Origin: Deefgea chitinilytica
GTDB taxonomy: Bacteria; Pseudomonadota; Gammaproteobacteria; Burkholderiales; Chitinibacteraceae
Length of the DNA: 64,000 nt
Assembly: GCF_016881405.1 (NCBI RefSeq)
Contig: NZ_WOFE01000008.1
Location: 62,001-126,000, forward strand
Direction of reading: 5' to 3'
A program made the position numbers and the translations under genes. Shown piece by piece: positions 1 to 7,362 of this stretch. Numbering within the stretch: position 1 is the first letter of the stretch; the number at the start of each line of letters is the position of its first letter. Below the pieces are notes generated by a model. It was given only the letters and a program-made list of their open reading frames with translations. It was not told where the DNA came from and made no database searches.

Positions 1-1114
1 CTAAATTGACCTCGCTGGTGAAGGTGAGATCTCCGCGCCAAAATGCACAGAGTTGTTCTCGTACGACTTGATCGGTACCTTCGCCAAATAGACGCGTAAA
101 GCTACGTAGAAAATCGGCTTTATTATCGCTGCCAAATAATTGTAAAGTGGCCTGATTGACGTCGATGACTTTGATTAAGTCCATCATTTGATACGCTACA
201 GCTGGGTTATGCCTTAGATAAGCTGGAAAATCGCTGATTTCGCTTTCGTGTAGTTCTTGTAAATGCTGCACTAATTTTGATTGATCTTGATTCCAGATCG
301 AAATCCCTGCGTTATCAAATAACTGACGATAGCTTTGTTCACGGAGCCGACGTTCGGTGATATCGCTGATAAAGCCTTCAATAAATAGCAGTTGCCCGTT
401 TTGATCGTAAATTCCGTCGGCTTGATCCCATACCCATTTTTCACTGCCATTTGCTGTGATAATTCGATACTCATTACTGCAGTGTAATTGGTGGCTAATA
501 TTGTATTGGCATTTATCCCAGAGCCATTCCACATCGTCAGGGTGAATTAGTTTGCCGAACGTGATTATCCGTTTTTCAATGAAGTCTTCGGCGGAGTAGC
601 CGGTGAGATCTAAACTGCCTGCGGTGCAATATTCTAAAGTCCAGTCAGCATCGTTTTTGCAGCGATAAGCCATACCCGGAATATGGCGTAGTAAATGAGA
701 GAAGCGCTGTTCGCGTTCGCTAACTTGTTGGCTTAATTTATTGAGCGTGGTGATGTCTTCGACATTGCCAATGTAATGCGATAATTCACCGTGCGAATCA
801 AATTGCGGCGTGCCTTGCGATAAAACGTATCGAATTTCACCATCGGGCAATAAAATCCGAAACGTCATTTCAAATGCGGTTTGGTTTTTTACCGCTTTTT
901 GCCATTCTGCGGATACTGTAGATTGGTCGTCAGGGTGAATATGACGCGACCAGCCGTCGCCGAGGCTTTCTGCATGGCTGAGCCCAAATAGCAGTTGCCA
1001 AGCCCGATTACTATCACAACAAGCACCCGTTGCGTCAGTAATAAAAAGACCTACGGGAATAGGATCAAGCCAAGCGGGGATGATTAATGGGCTGTTTGAA
1101 TTCAGCATAGCCAT
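1..1114 (-). CDS. Multi-PAS sensory protein, C-terminus beyond window
   Basis: The frame read leftward from ATG 1114 is open to the window edge, giving 371 residues. A second in-frame ATG lies at 1108. Three PAS-type modules can be read: about residues 14-125 (LFITDATG, then HPDDQS), 130-255 (HIPGMAYRC, HPDDVEWLW, ending in the PAC-like FIEGFISDITERR) and 262 onward. PAS modules sense small ligands, redox or light and pass the signal to an output domain. The output domain lies outside the window, so it could be a diguanylate cyclase, phosphodiesterase or histidine kinase. The leader has no clear signal peptide or membrane segment, so a cytoplasmic sensor is likely. The gene is separated from yidB by a strong terminator and probably has its own promoter. 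Confidence 0.8.
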   Translation of the reverse strand, partial: MAMLNSNSPLIIPAWLDPIPVGLFITDATGACCDSNRAWQLLFGLSHAESLGDGWSRHIHPDDQSTVSAEWQKAVKNQTAFEMTFRILLPDGEIRYVLSQGTPQFDSHGELSHYIGNVEDITTLNKLSQQVSEREQRFSHLLRHIPGMAYRCKNDADWTLEYCTAGSLDLTGYSAEDFIEKRIITFGKLIHPDDVEWLWDKCQYNISHQLHCSNEYRIITANGSEKWVWDQADGIYDQNGQLLFIEGFISDITERRLREQSYRQLFDNAGISIWNQDQSKLVQHLQELHESEISDFPAYLRHNPAVAYQMMDLIKVIDVNQATLQLFGSDNKADFLRSFTRLFGEGTDQVVREQLCAFWRGDLTFTSEVNL

Positions 1115-1298
1115 TTGGGACGATGATTATTCGTTCTTGTAATTTAGTGTATTGTCAGAGTAAATGCCTAGTTTGTTTTTGATTGTTTTTTTGTAAGTAG
1201 ATCTATAGATGTAGGGATGCTGGCTAGCTTGGTGCAATTTTTGTGGCGAAAGGTGTTCAGCGCTGAGGATGATAAGTAAGGAAAGAGGCTTATGAAGT

Positions 1299-1324
1299 AA
1301 AAAAACGACCTCGTAAGGTCGTTT
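1299..1324 (-). terminator. Intrinsic terminator downstream of yidB
   Basis: A 9-bp perfect stem (AAACGACCT 1303-1311 with AGGTCGTTT 1316-1324) has a 4-nt loop. On the minus strand it is followed by seven T residues (plus-strand A run 1299-1305). It lies after the yidB stop and before the PAS gene start. Confidence 0.8.
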
Positions 1325-1380
1325 CTTTGTTTGAGTATTGCTATGTAATCCTTCTAATTAATGGGCTACATGCATATACC

Positions 1381-1779
1381 TTAGCTAAAAAGTTTCCCTT
1401 TTAGTAAGCCCATTGCTGCGCCTACGAGGTCTTGCTGGCCTGCTTCAACTTCGCCGTTGGGGGTTAAGCCGTCAATCAATTGGGGTAATAGCGTTGAGAT
1501 TTGACCCGCCGCAGCCTGTGGATCAACGCCAAATTTTTCTGCGACCGATGCGACGAGCTCGCTGCCGAGCACGGATTCGATTTGTTCTGCAGAAATAGGT
1601 AAGTTTTCCCCTGAGGAAACCCAAGACTGAGCCACTTCACCTAGGCCACCTTGTTGAAATTTTTCGAGCAAACCTGATACGCCACCCTGTTGTTCGAGTA
1701 AGCCAGCCAAAGCGCCCATACTGCCTTCTGCATTATTGCTACCCAAAAATTGACCCGCCAAAGTATCGAGTAAACCCAT
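1381..1779 (-). CDS. yidB: YidB family protein (DUF937)
   Basis: 132 residues, the usual size for the YidB/DUF937 family, whose biochemical role is not established. The N-terminus MGLLDTLAGQFLG, the glycine/leucine-rich first half (LLEQQGGVSGLLEKFQQGG) and the SxEQIESVLG..VASVAEKFGVDP segment match the family pattern as I know it. There is no signal peptide or catalytic motif. The start is supported by an AGGA element about 7 nt before the ATG. It is probably monocistronic: the terminator at 1299-1324 closes it and the gap to the upstream gene is 91 bp. Confidence 0.8.
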   Translation of the reverse strand: MGLLDTLAGQFLGSNNAEGSMGALAGLLEQQGGVSGLLEKFQQGGLGEVAQSWVSSGENLPISAEQIESVLGSELVASVAEKFGVDPQAAAGQISTLLPQLIDGLTPNGEVEAGQQDLVGAAMGLLKGKLFS

Positions 1780-1870
1780 GATGTTTTCCTATTTGATAAA
1801 TGAGTAATAAATGGTCAAACCGGCTTGCACCTGGAGGCTTATTCTTAGGGACGGCGTCAAGAATGGCAAG

Positions 1871-3925
1871 TTAAATTTCAGCTTTGCGGGCAAGGAGTTT
1901 GGCGAACTCGCCACTGGGTAAGGGCTTACTGAGAAGATAGCCCTGCATTTGATCACAATCGATTTGTTGTAAGAATGTAAGTTGTGCCGCGTTTTCAACG
2001 CCTTCGGCAATCAAGCGTAGATTTAAACTTCGAGCAATCGCACAAATGGCATGAACCAGTCCCGCGCTACCATGATCGCTGGGTAGTCCTCGAATAAAAC
2101 TTTGATCAATTTTTAGGTAATCGAGTGGAAAGCGTTGCAAATACGATAAATTGGAATAGCCAGTACCAAAATCATCCAAAGCGAGTGAAAAGCCAGCCGC
2201 TTTAAGGCGAGTGAGTAAACCAATGGTGGCTTCATCGTTTTGCATCAATATTGATTCGGTGAGCTCAAGTTCAATGCGGCTGGGGTGCAGTTGTAAATGG
2301 CTAAGCAGGTGGCAGAGTTGCTCGGGTAAATTGTTTTTGAATTGCCGTGCCGATAGATTAATTGAGAGGCGTGGCAGGTAGAATTCGGCCTCATCCCATT
2401 CGGATAATTGTTTGGCGGCTTGCAGCAGCACCCATTCACCAATCGGTAAAATCAAGCCGGTCTCTTCGGCAAAAGGTATAAATTCGGCTGGCGATACAAC
2501 GCCACGCACAGGATGTTGCCAGCGAATTAGTGCTTCGGCACCGACGATCTGCTTTGTGTGGCAGTCGAACTGGGCTTGATAAAAGAGTTGGAGTTCATTG
2601 CGCTCAAGCGCATGGTGCAGCTCGCTAGATAATTTAAGCCGCGCCATCGAGCGCTGATTCATTTCGGGCGAATAAAACAGCATGTCTTGTTGTGCTTGCT
2701 TGCCACGATGTAGCGCTACGGCCGCTTGATTGACCAGTTTTTCGGCATCACGACCATCATCGGGATAAACGCTGATGCCGATATGAGCATTAAGTAATAA
2801 TTCTTCATGGCCTAGCGTAAATGGATGATTGATTTTTTCCAGTACTCGCTGGGCGACCATGGCGGCGTCGTCACGATGGCGAATATCAAATAAGGCGATA
2901 TAAAACTCATCGGCGCCAAAGCGGGATACCACGTCCTCATCGCGCAAGCTGGTGCGGATACGTTGTGCAACTTCGATTAACACTTGATCGGCGCCGCTAT
3001 GCCCAAATGAGTCATTGAGTGCTTTAAAGCGGGCAATATTAAAGCAGAGCAGGGCGCCGTGATGATTATTCCGCCTTGCTTCGCTTAAAGCTTGCTCGAG
3101 CAGCGCAAAAAGCATCGTGCGATTGGGAAGGTTGGTCAGTGGGTCAAAATAGGCCAGTCGATGAATCTGGGCTTGCGCTTGATGTTGTTCACTTAAATCG
3201 GAAAAAATCGCAAAGTAGTGTGTGAGTTCGCCGCGTTTGTTTTTAACCCCATTGATTGCCAGATGAATGGGGTAGCGTACGCCTGATGCACGCTCATCCC
3301 ATAGATCGCCTTCCCAGTGATGATGTAGTTTGAGCTGTTGCTGGAGCTCTGTTAGTTTTGCCGATTCTCGTTGCAGAGCCTGAAAGAAACTAGGCAGTTG
3401 CGCTATGCTTTGTTCGAGATTGCGTTCGGTGATGTGATGGTAAGCTGCATTGCAAGCAACGCAGTGGAAGTTTAAATTGGTGATGACAATCGCATCGCTG
3501 GCTTGTTCGAAAATATGGCTATAAAGTCGATTTTTTTCTTCAAATTCCAATTGTTCAGTGATGTCGGTCAGGTAACCAATCATCCGGATTGGTCGATTTT
3601 GCTCATCACGCACCAAGGTCAGATGAATTTTGGCCCAAAATACATCGCCATTTTTTTTGCGACGTAAAACCTCCATTTGTGCGTGCCCTTGAATCAGCAC
3701 TGCATTCAGAAATTCGCTATCGTCCGGACTTTCATCGGCGTAGAGCAGCAAAATATGCTGGCCGAGTACATCGTCGGCGCTGTAGCCAAATAGTTGCTCG
3801 GCGCCTTGGTTCCAGCCAGTAATATAGCCTTGCAGATCGAGTGTGATTAAAGACGCCGCTAATTGATTGATGATTTGGCTATTGGCGCCAAGTTCATTAT
3901 TGGGGCTCACTTTAGTTTGACCCAC
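1871..3925 (-). CDS. PAS-PAS-GGDEF-EAL c-di-GMP signalling protein
   Basis: 684 residues, GTG start. Two PAS modules (about 16-130 and 138-245, the first ending GYLTDITEQ) precede a GGDEF domain (about 255-415) and an EAL domain (about 430-675). The cyclase half looks degenerate: the signature reads GADEF near residue 336, and the metal-binding Asp of the usual DLDxFK stretch is Asn in FNIARFK. The EAL half keeps EALIRW (near 465), ELTES, DDFGTGYS (near 585), LKIDQSFI, AEGVEN and QGYLLSKPL. It is therefore probably an active c-di-GMP phosphodiesterase with a regulatory or inactive GGDEF domain. The start overlaps the stop of the HDOD gene by 14 nt, which implies translational coupling. No transmembrane segment is visible. 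Confidence 0.9.
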   Translation of the reverse strand: MGQTKVSPNNELGANSQIINQLAASLITLDLQGYITGWNQGAEQLFGYSADDVLGQHILLLYADESPDDSEFLNAVLIQGHAQMEVLRRKKNGDVFWAKIHLTLVRDEQNRPIRMIGYLTDITEQLEFEEKNRLYSHIFEQASDAIVITNLNFHCVACNAAYHHITERNLEQSIAQLPSFFQALQRESAKLTELQQQLKLHHHWEGDLWDERASGVRYPIHLAINGVKNKRGELTHYFAIFSDLSEQHQAQAQIHRLAYFDPLTNLPNRTMLFALLEQALSEARRNNHHGALLCFNIARFKALNDSFGHSGADQVLIEVAQRIRTSLRDEDVVSRFGADEFYIALFDIRHRDDAAMVAQRVLEKINHPFTLGHEELLLNAHIGISVYPDDGRDAEKLVNQAAVALHRGKQAQQDMLFYSPEMNQRSMARLKLSSELHHALERNELQLFYQAQFDCHTKQIVGAEALIRWQHPVRGVVSPAEFIPFAEETGLILPIGEWVLLQAAKQLSEWDEAEFYLPRLSINLSARQFKNNLPEQLCHLLSHLQLHPSRIELELTESILMQNDEATIGLLTRLKAAGFSLALDDFGTGYSNLSYLQRFPLDYLKIDQSFIRGLPSDHGSAGLVHAICAIARSLNLRLIAEGVENAAQLTFLQQIDCDQMQGYLLSKPLPSGEFAKLLARKAEI

Positions 3926-4862
3926 AGATTAAGCGTTGCACCCAGGTGATCGCTTTGAGATCGGTATTAATCCAGCTGGCTTGTTTGGCGAGCAATGGCT
4001 TGAGCACGGGATGGTGGATTTCACCTGCTTCTAGCATCGCGAGTTGCTGAAGTGCGTGACCTAACAGGCCGTCGCCTTTGAGTAATGCAAGGCGCAAATT
4101 CGTTTCGAGCGGCAATGGTGCCAGTAGTTGTTCTAGCGGTTCGCCAAATAGACGATCCAGTAATGACAACATCCCGCACAGAAAAGCTTCATCGGCGCTG
4201 GTGTTGCCTAGCCAACCTTGTTCTGCCCACAGCGCTAAGCGTTTGCCACGCATTGCTGCAGCAATCAATATGACGGGGGCAGCATCAGCTTCGCCATATT
4301 GTTCGGCATACAGCAGCAATTGTAACCAGCGTTGTAGTTGGCGCCGCCCTAGTATGGTAATGGCTTGGCGAATGCTGCGTGCTGGTGCGGCATTGCCCAT
4401 GCCAACTGAATTGACTAATTTCAGTAGATGAAGCATCAATTGTGGCGCTTTGGCTAAAGTGCTTTCTAGTGCACTGGTTTCGGCATCGCTGACAATCAGA
4501 CTGAGTAGCTCTAATAGGATAGGTTTGCTTGGATTGGCGGCATGATGGCTGCTGCTGGCTGCGGTATACCATGCGCCGCAAGCCAGATCCAAAGTATTGA
4601 GTTGTTTGATCTGATTGGCATTCTGTAGGTGAAAATGCAGGCGTCCTTGATTGGGCAAAGTAATGCCATTGTTGCTTGCTTCAACAGCGATGATGCTATC
4701 CGTTAGTTGTTGCTGTGGATTACCGATTGCAAAACAGCTAAGCGCGCCTAATTCTTGGTTTAGTAACGCGGCCCCCAGTTGATCTGCATATTCAGCGCCA
4801 TGATGGGCAAATAGGCCAACCCAGTGTTGCTGTTGATTCCATACTAGTTCAAACACAATCAT
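3912..4862 (-). CDS. HDOD domain protein
   Basis: About 316 residues from ATG 4862; a longer TTG-started form (4919) is possible but less likely. The central block from about residue 120 (LLELLSLIVSDAETSALESTLAKAPQ, KLVNSVGMG, SIRQAITILGRRQLQRWLQ) matches the HDOD fold, a helical domain related to HD hydrolases but without metal ligands. The N-terminal ~110 residues resemble the region that is an EAL domain in YuxH-type proteins, but I see no EAL catalytic motif. HDOD proteins usually act in signalling or regulation rather than catalysis. It is the first gene of a two-gene unit with the PAS-GGDEF-EAL gene, overlapping by 14 nt, so a role in the same c-di-GMP circuit is inferred. Confidence 0.75.
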   Translation of the reverse strand: MIVFELVWNQQQHWVGLFAHHGAEYADQLGAALLNQELGALSCFAIGNPQQQLTDSIIAVEASNNGITLPNQGRLHFHLQNANQIKQLNTLDLACGAWYTAASSSHHAANPSKPILLELLSLIVSDAETSALESTLAKAPQLMLHLLKLVNSVGMGNAAPARSIRQAITILGRRQLQRWLQLLLYAEQYGEADAAPVILIAAAMRGKRLALWAEQGWLGNTSADEAFLCGMLSLLDRLFGEPLEQLLAPLPLETNLRLALLKGDGLLGHALQQLAMLEAGEIHHPVLKPLLAKQASWINTDLKAITWVQRLICGSN

Positions 4863-5251
4863 GGCTTGATTCTCAATATATGCTTGTTTCAAATTAGGCT
4901 TTGGATAGCTGAAGGGCAAGGGAATGTCACTTTTGGAATGGGCTTGATTGAGTGTGTCTGTGAATTAAATACCAAGAAAAATGAAGTGGTGCAGGATAGA
5001 ATAACGGTGAAGGGGTGTTGGGGATGTTGATATCGGGCGCATCAAATTGATCACTTGGAAAATCTGGTGATTGATACTTTGTTCATCGCCCAACTCGCCT
5101 CAGCGTGGTCGAGCTGCAAGCGTAAACAGCCCTTTGAGTTTGCTAGATCAATGGCTTATTGAAATCCTTGTTTTTAATACTTACAGAAACAAATTTTCTG
5201 GCTAAGATAAAATCGTCGTCGCCACAAGGCACGCAACATAAGTGAAATATC
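4863..5251. other. Divergent intergenic region, 389 bp
   Basis: Noncoding stretch between the divergent HDOD gene and the LOG-family gene. It should carry both promoters. The plus-strand part near 5170-5215 is AT-rich and contains a weak -35/-10 candidate (TTACAG, 16 nt, TAAGAT). I see no ORF, convincing hairpin or repeat here. Confidence 0.5.
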
Positions 5252-5995
5252 ATGATTAATGCATACAACAAACCCGTCGGCGTGATAGACGACGAAGAAG
5301 CGCTGGATATTGTCGGTTCAGCGGTTTTGAAACTTTGGGATGCGGTGGATGATTTGTCGCGTTTGCGGCCTGCGCATACCCCTGATTATCATGTCACCAT
5401 TTTTGGTTCGGCGCGGATTGAAGAAAATACGCCGGCGTATGAGGCAGTAAAACAACTGGCGGCACAGCTGGCGGCGATGGGCTGCCGAATCGTGACCGGT
5501 GGCGGACCTGGTTTGATGCAGGCGGCGAATGAAGGTGCTAGCCAAGGTGCGCCGAATAAGCCGGAAGCCTCGGTTGGAATTCGGATTGATCTCGATTTTG
5601 AGCAAAACGTGAATGATTTTGTCGGTCGCGTATTTGAGCACAAAACCTTTTTCTCGCGCTTACATCATTTCATCATGCGTTCCAATGCTTTTATTGTGAC
5701 GCCGGGTGGCATCGGTACTTTGTTGGAATTATCGATGGTGTGGCAATTGATTCAGGTGCGCAAGTTGTACGATACGCCGATTATATTGGTCGGTGAAATG
5801 TGGCATGAACTCGTCGATTGGGCGCAGCACTATATGGTCGATAATAACGCTGGTTTAGCCAGTCCCGTCGATATGCAAATTCCGATTGTTGTCGATACGA
5901 TTGAAGATGCGATTCACTTGATTCGTGAGCATCACGAGCGCTGGCAAAAAACCGATCGTGAACTCAAACCAGCCCGCACGTCACCGCCGCGTTGA
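5252..5995 (+). CDS. LOG family protein (TIGR00730), nucleotide 5'-monophosphate phosphoribohydrolase-like
   Basis: 247 residues with a Rossmann-like lysine decarboxylase/LOG fold. The diagnostic motifs are GGGPGLMQAANEGA (near residue 84) and PGGIGTLLEL (near 150). The second is the PGGxGTxxE signature of LOG enzymes, which cleave ribose 5-phosphate from nucleoside monophosphates such as cytokinin precursors. The bacterial substrate is usually unknown. Compared with the ~190-residue core family it has a longer N-terminus (about 45 residues before YHVTIFGSARI), typical of a larger TIGR00730 subgroup in proteobacteria. It stands alone on the plus strand and is closed by a strong terminator. 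Confidence 0.88.
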   Translation: MINAYNKPVGVIDDEEALDIVGSAVLKLWDAVDDLSRLRPAHTPDYHVTIFGSARIEENTPAYEAVKQLAAQLAAMGCRIVTGGGPGLMQAANEGASQGAPNKPEASVGIRIDLDFEQNVNDFVGRVFEHKTFFSRLHHFIMRSNAFIVTPGGIGTLLELSMVWQLIQVRKLYDTPIILVGEMWHELVDWAQHYMVDNNAGLASPVDMQIPIVVDTIEDAIHLIREHHERWQKTDRELKPARTSPPR

Positions 5996-6012
5996 GCGGG
6001 ACTCTTGCAGAA

Positions 6013-6049
6013 AACCTCGATTTCTTATCAAGAAATCGAGGTTTTTTTG
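6013..6049. terminator. Intrinsic terminator, LOG gene / DUF3999 gene
   Basis: A 14-bp perfect stem (6013-6026 with 6030-6043, arm AACCTCGATTTCTT) is followed by a T run to 6048 on the plus strand. The plus-strand gene ends at 5995 and the minus-strand DUF3999 gene ends at 6067, so it probably serves both directions, mainly the plus one. Confidence 0.85.
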
Positions 6050-6066
6050 TTTAAATGATGTGTAGT

Positions 6067-7362
6067 TTATTGCTTTGATGATTTGAGTTGACCCATTAAG
6101 TTGCGCGCCATCACGGCTAATACGCCAACCGCTACGAGCAATGCGCCCCAAAGTAGCCATTTTTTTTGTTGCGCCGGATCGCTTTGCTCGGTTGGATTGG
6201 GGTTCAGGACTGCGCTGGCGACGCTGGCCCTTGCGATTGGCTGATTTGGCGTAATGAGTAGATCGGCTTCGCTTTGCACCGCGCTTTGGATATGTTTATT
6301 GCCGTAGGCGAGGGTAAACGGTGGCTGGCCTCGTGCGACAAAGATGAGCGTGCTGGGCGTCCAGCCCATTTCAATTTTGACTTGTCCTTGTCCAATCCCT
6401 CCACCTTGGGTATCGAGCTGTAGCTTCCATTCAGTATGGCTATTCGGGCTAAACATGGCTGGGGTATTGCTGATTTCAATGTTGTTACGCATCAATCGAT
6501 AGAGTACCCCTTGCCAGCGAGACTGCCATGCCGCGTCACTACGCTGGCGCGAGTAAAGCTGCGCTCTTACCACCGTATTGATTTCGGGCAGTGTGATACG
6601 CATTTGATCGACTGGCGTTGCAGTCAGCGTTTGAAAGAACAGTGCGCCTTGCTCGGACTTGCTGATGTGAGTGGTTTGCCATTCATGCGGCGCTTGCGTT
6701 TTCCCCTTGTGTAAACCCACATCGACCGATTGCAATTGCGGTGCGCCATCTGGCCAGCTTAGACGCAGATATTTAGCGCTCGTGTTGGGGAGTGCCAGCG
6801 TCTGCTGCGCGAGTTGCTGATTTTGGTATTGCAGGTTGAGGACGTTGCCGCGTTGCAGCTCGCGCCATTGCTGCAAATCATCGCTCGCTTCAATAATGAC
6901 GGTGCCGCTGTATTCTGGGTTTTGCCAAGTAAAGGCGATGCTGCTGAGCGGCGTTTTGATCTTGCTGGCATCAACGAGATAAGTAACGAACTCTTTTTGC
7001 AGCTCTTGCTGGGTGATGGCGAGCAAGCTGCCGTCGGAATTGCGTTGAATCTGGGTGCGGCTGCCTGGCGTGTTGTGTTGTTCGATTTGGGGGAAGAAGG
7101 GCAGTGAAATCGTTTCGGGTTTGGCTTCGATCGCGGGTGGTGTGCGTAAAGTGTACGGCACTAATTCTCCCGCAGCATTAAATACGCGTATATCGCCCAA
7201 ATCGCTGCGTTGGCCGTGCTGATACACGTCGATTGGCAGGCTTAGTTGATATTGTGCGTTGCCACTGGGCGTGATGAGGCTTTGCTTGTAATGAAAATCA
7301 GCTGGGACTGGATTTGCCCAAGCGCTTGAACTTATAAGTCCTAATATCAGCCAGTTGCGCAT
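6067..7362 (-). CDS. DUF3999 family membrane-anchored protein
   Basis: 431 residues. A signal peptide (MRNWLILGLISSSAWA) is followed by a large periplasmic beta-rich domain and a single C-terminal membrane helix (about 402-422, WLLWGALLVAVGVLAVMA) with a short basic tail. This layout and the start FHYKQSLITP..YQLSLPIDVY match DUF3999, a family of unknown function usually encoded next to a DUF2339 gene, as here. Its ATG overlaps the stop of the DUF2339 gene at 7362, so the two are translationally coupled. A periplasmic partner of the DUF2339 membrane protein, perhaps in envelope or polysaccharide handling, is only inferred from the pairing. Confidence 0.8.
   Translation of the reverse strand: MRNWLILGLISSSAWANPVPADFHYKQSLITPSGNAQYQLSLPIDVYQHGQRSDLGDIRVFNAAGELVPYTLRTPPAIEAKPETISLPFFPQIEQHNTPGSRTQIQRNSDGSLLAITQQELQKEFVTYLVDASKIKTPLSSIAFTWQNPEYSGTVIIEASDDLQQWRELQRGNVLNLQYQNQQLAQQTLALPNTSAKYLRLSWPDGAPQLQSVDVGLHKGKTQAPHEWQTTHISKSEQGALFFQTLTATPVDQMRITLPEINTVVRAQLYSRQRSDAAWQSRWQGVLYRLMRNNIEISNTPAMFSPNSHTEWKLQLDTQGGGIGQGQVKIEMGWTPSTLIFVARGQPPFTLAYGNKHIQSAVQSEADLLITPNQPIARASVASAVLNPNPTEQSDPAQQKKWLLWGALLVAVGVLAVMARNLMGQLKSSKQ

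Noticed and set aside
4863-5251. Partial dyad near 5048-5080 (GATCAC..GTGATT)
   Set aside because: Arms are only 6 bp with a long spacer and mismatches; not above chance in AT-rich DNA.
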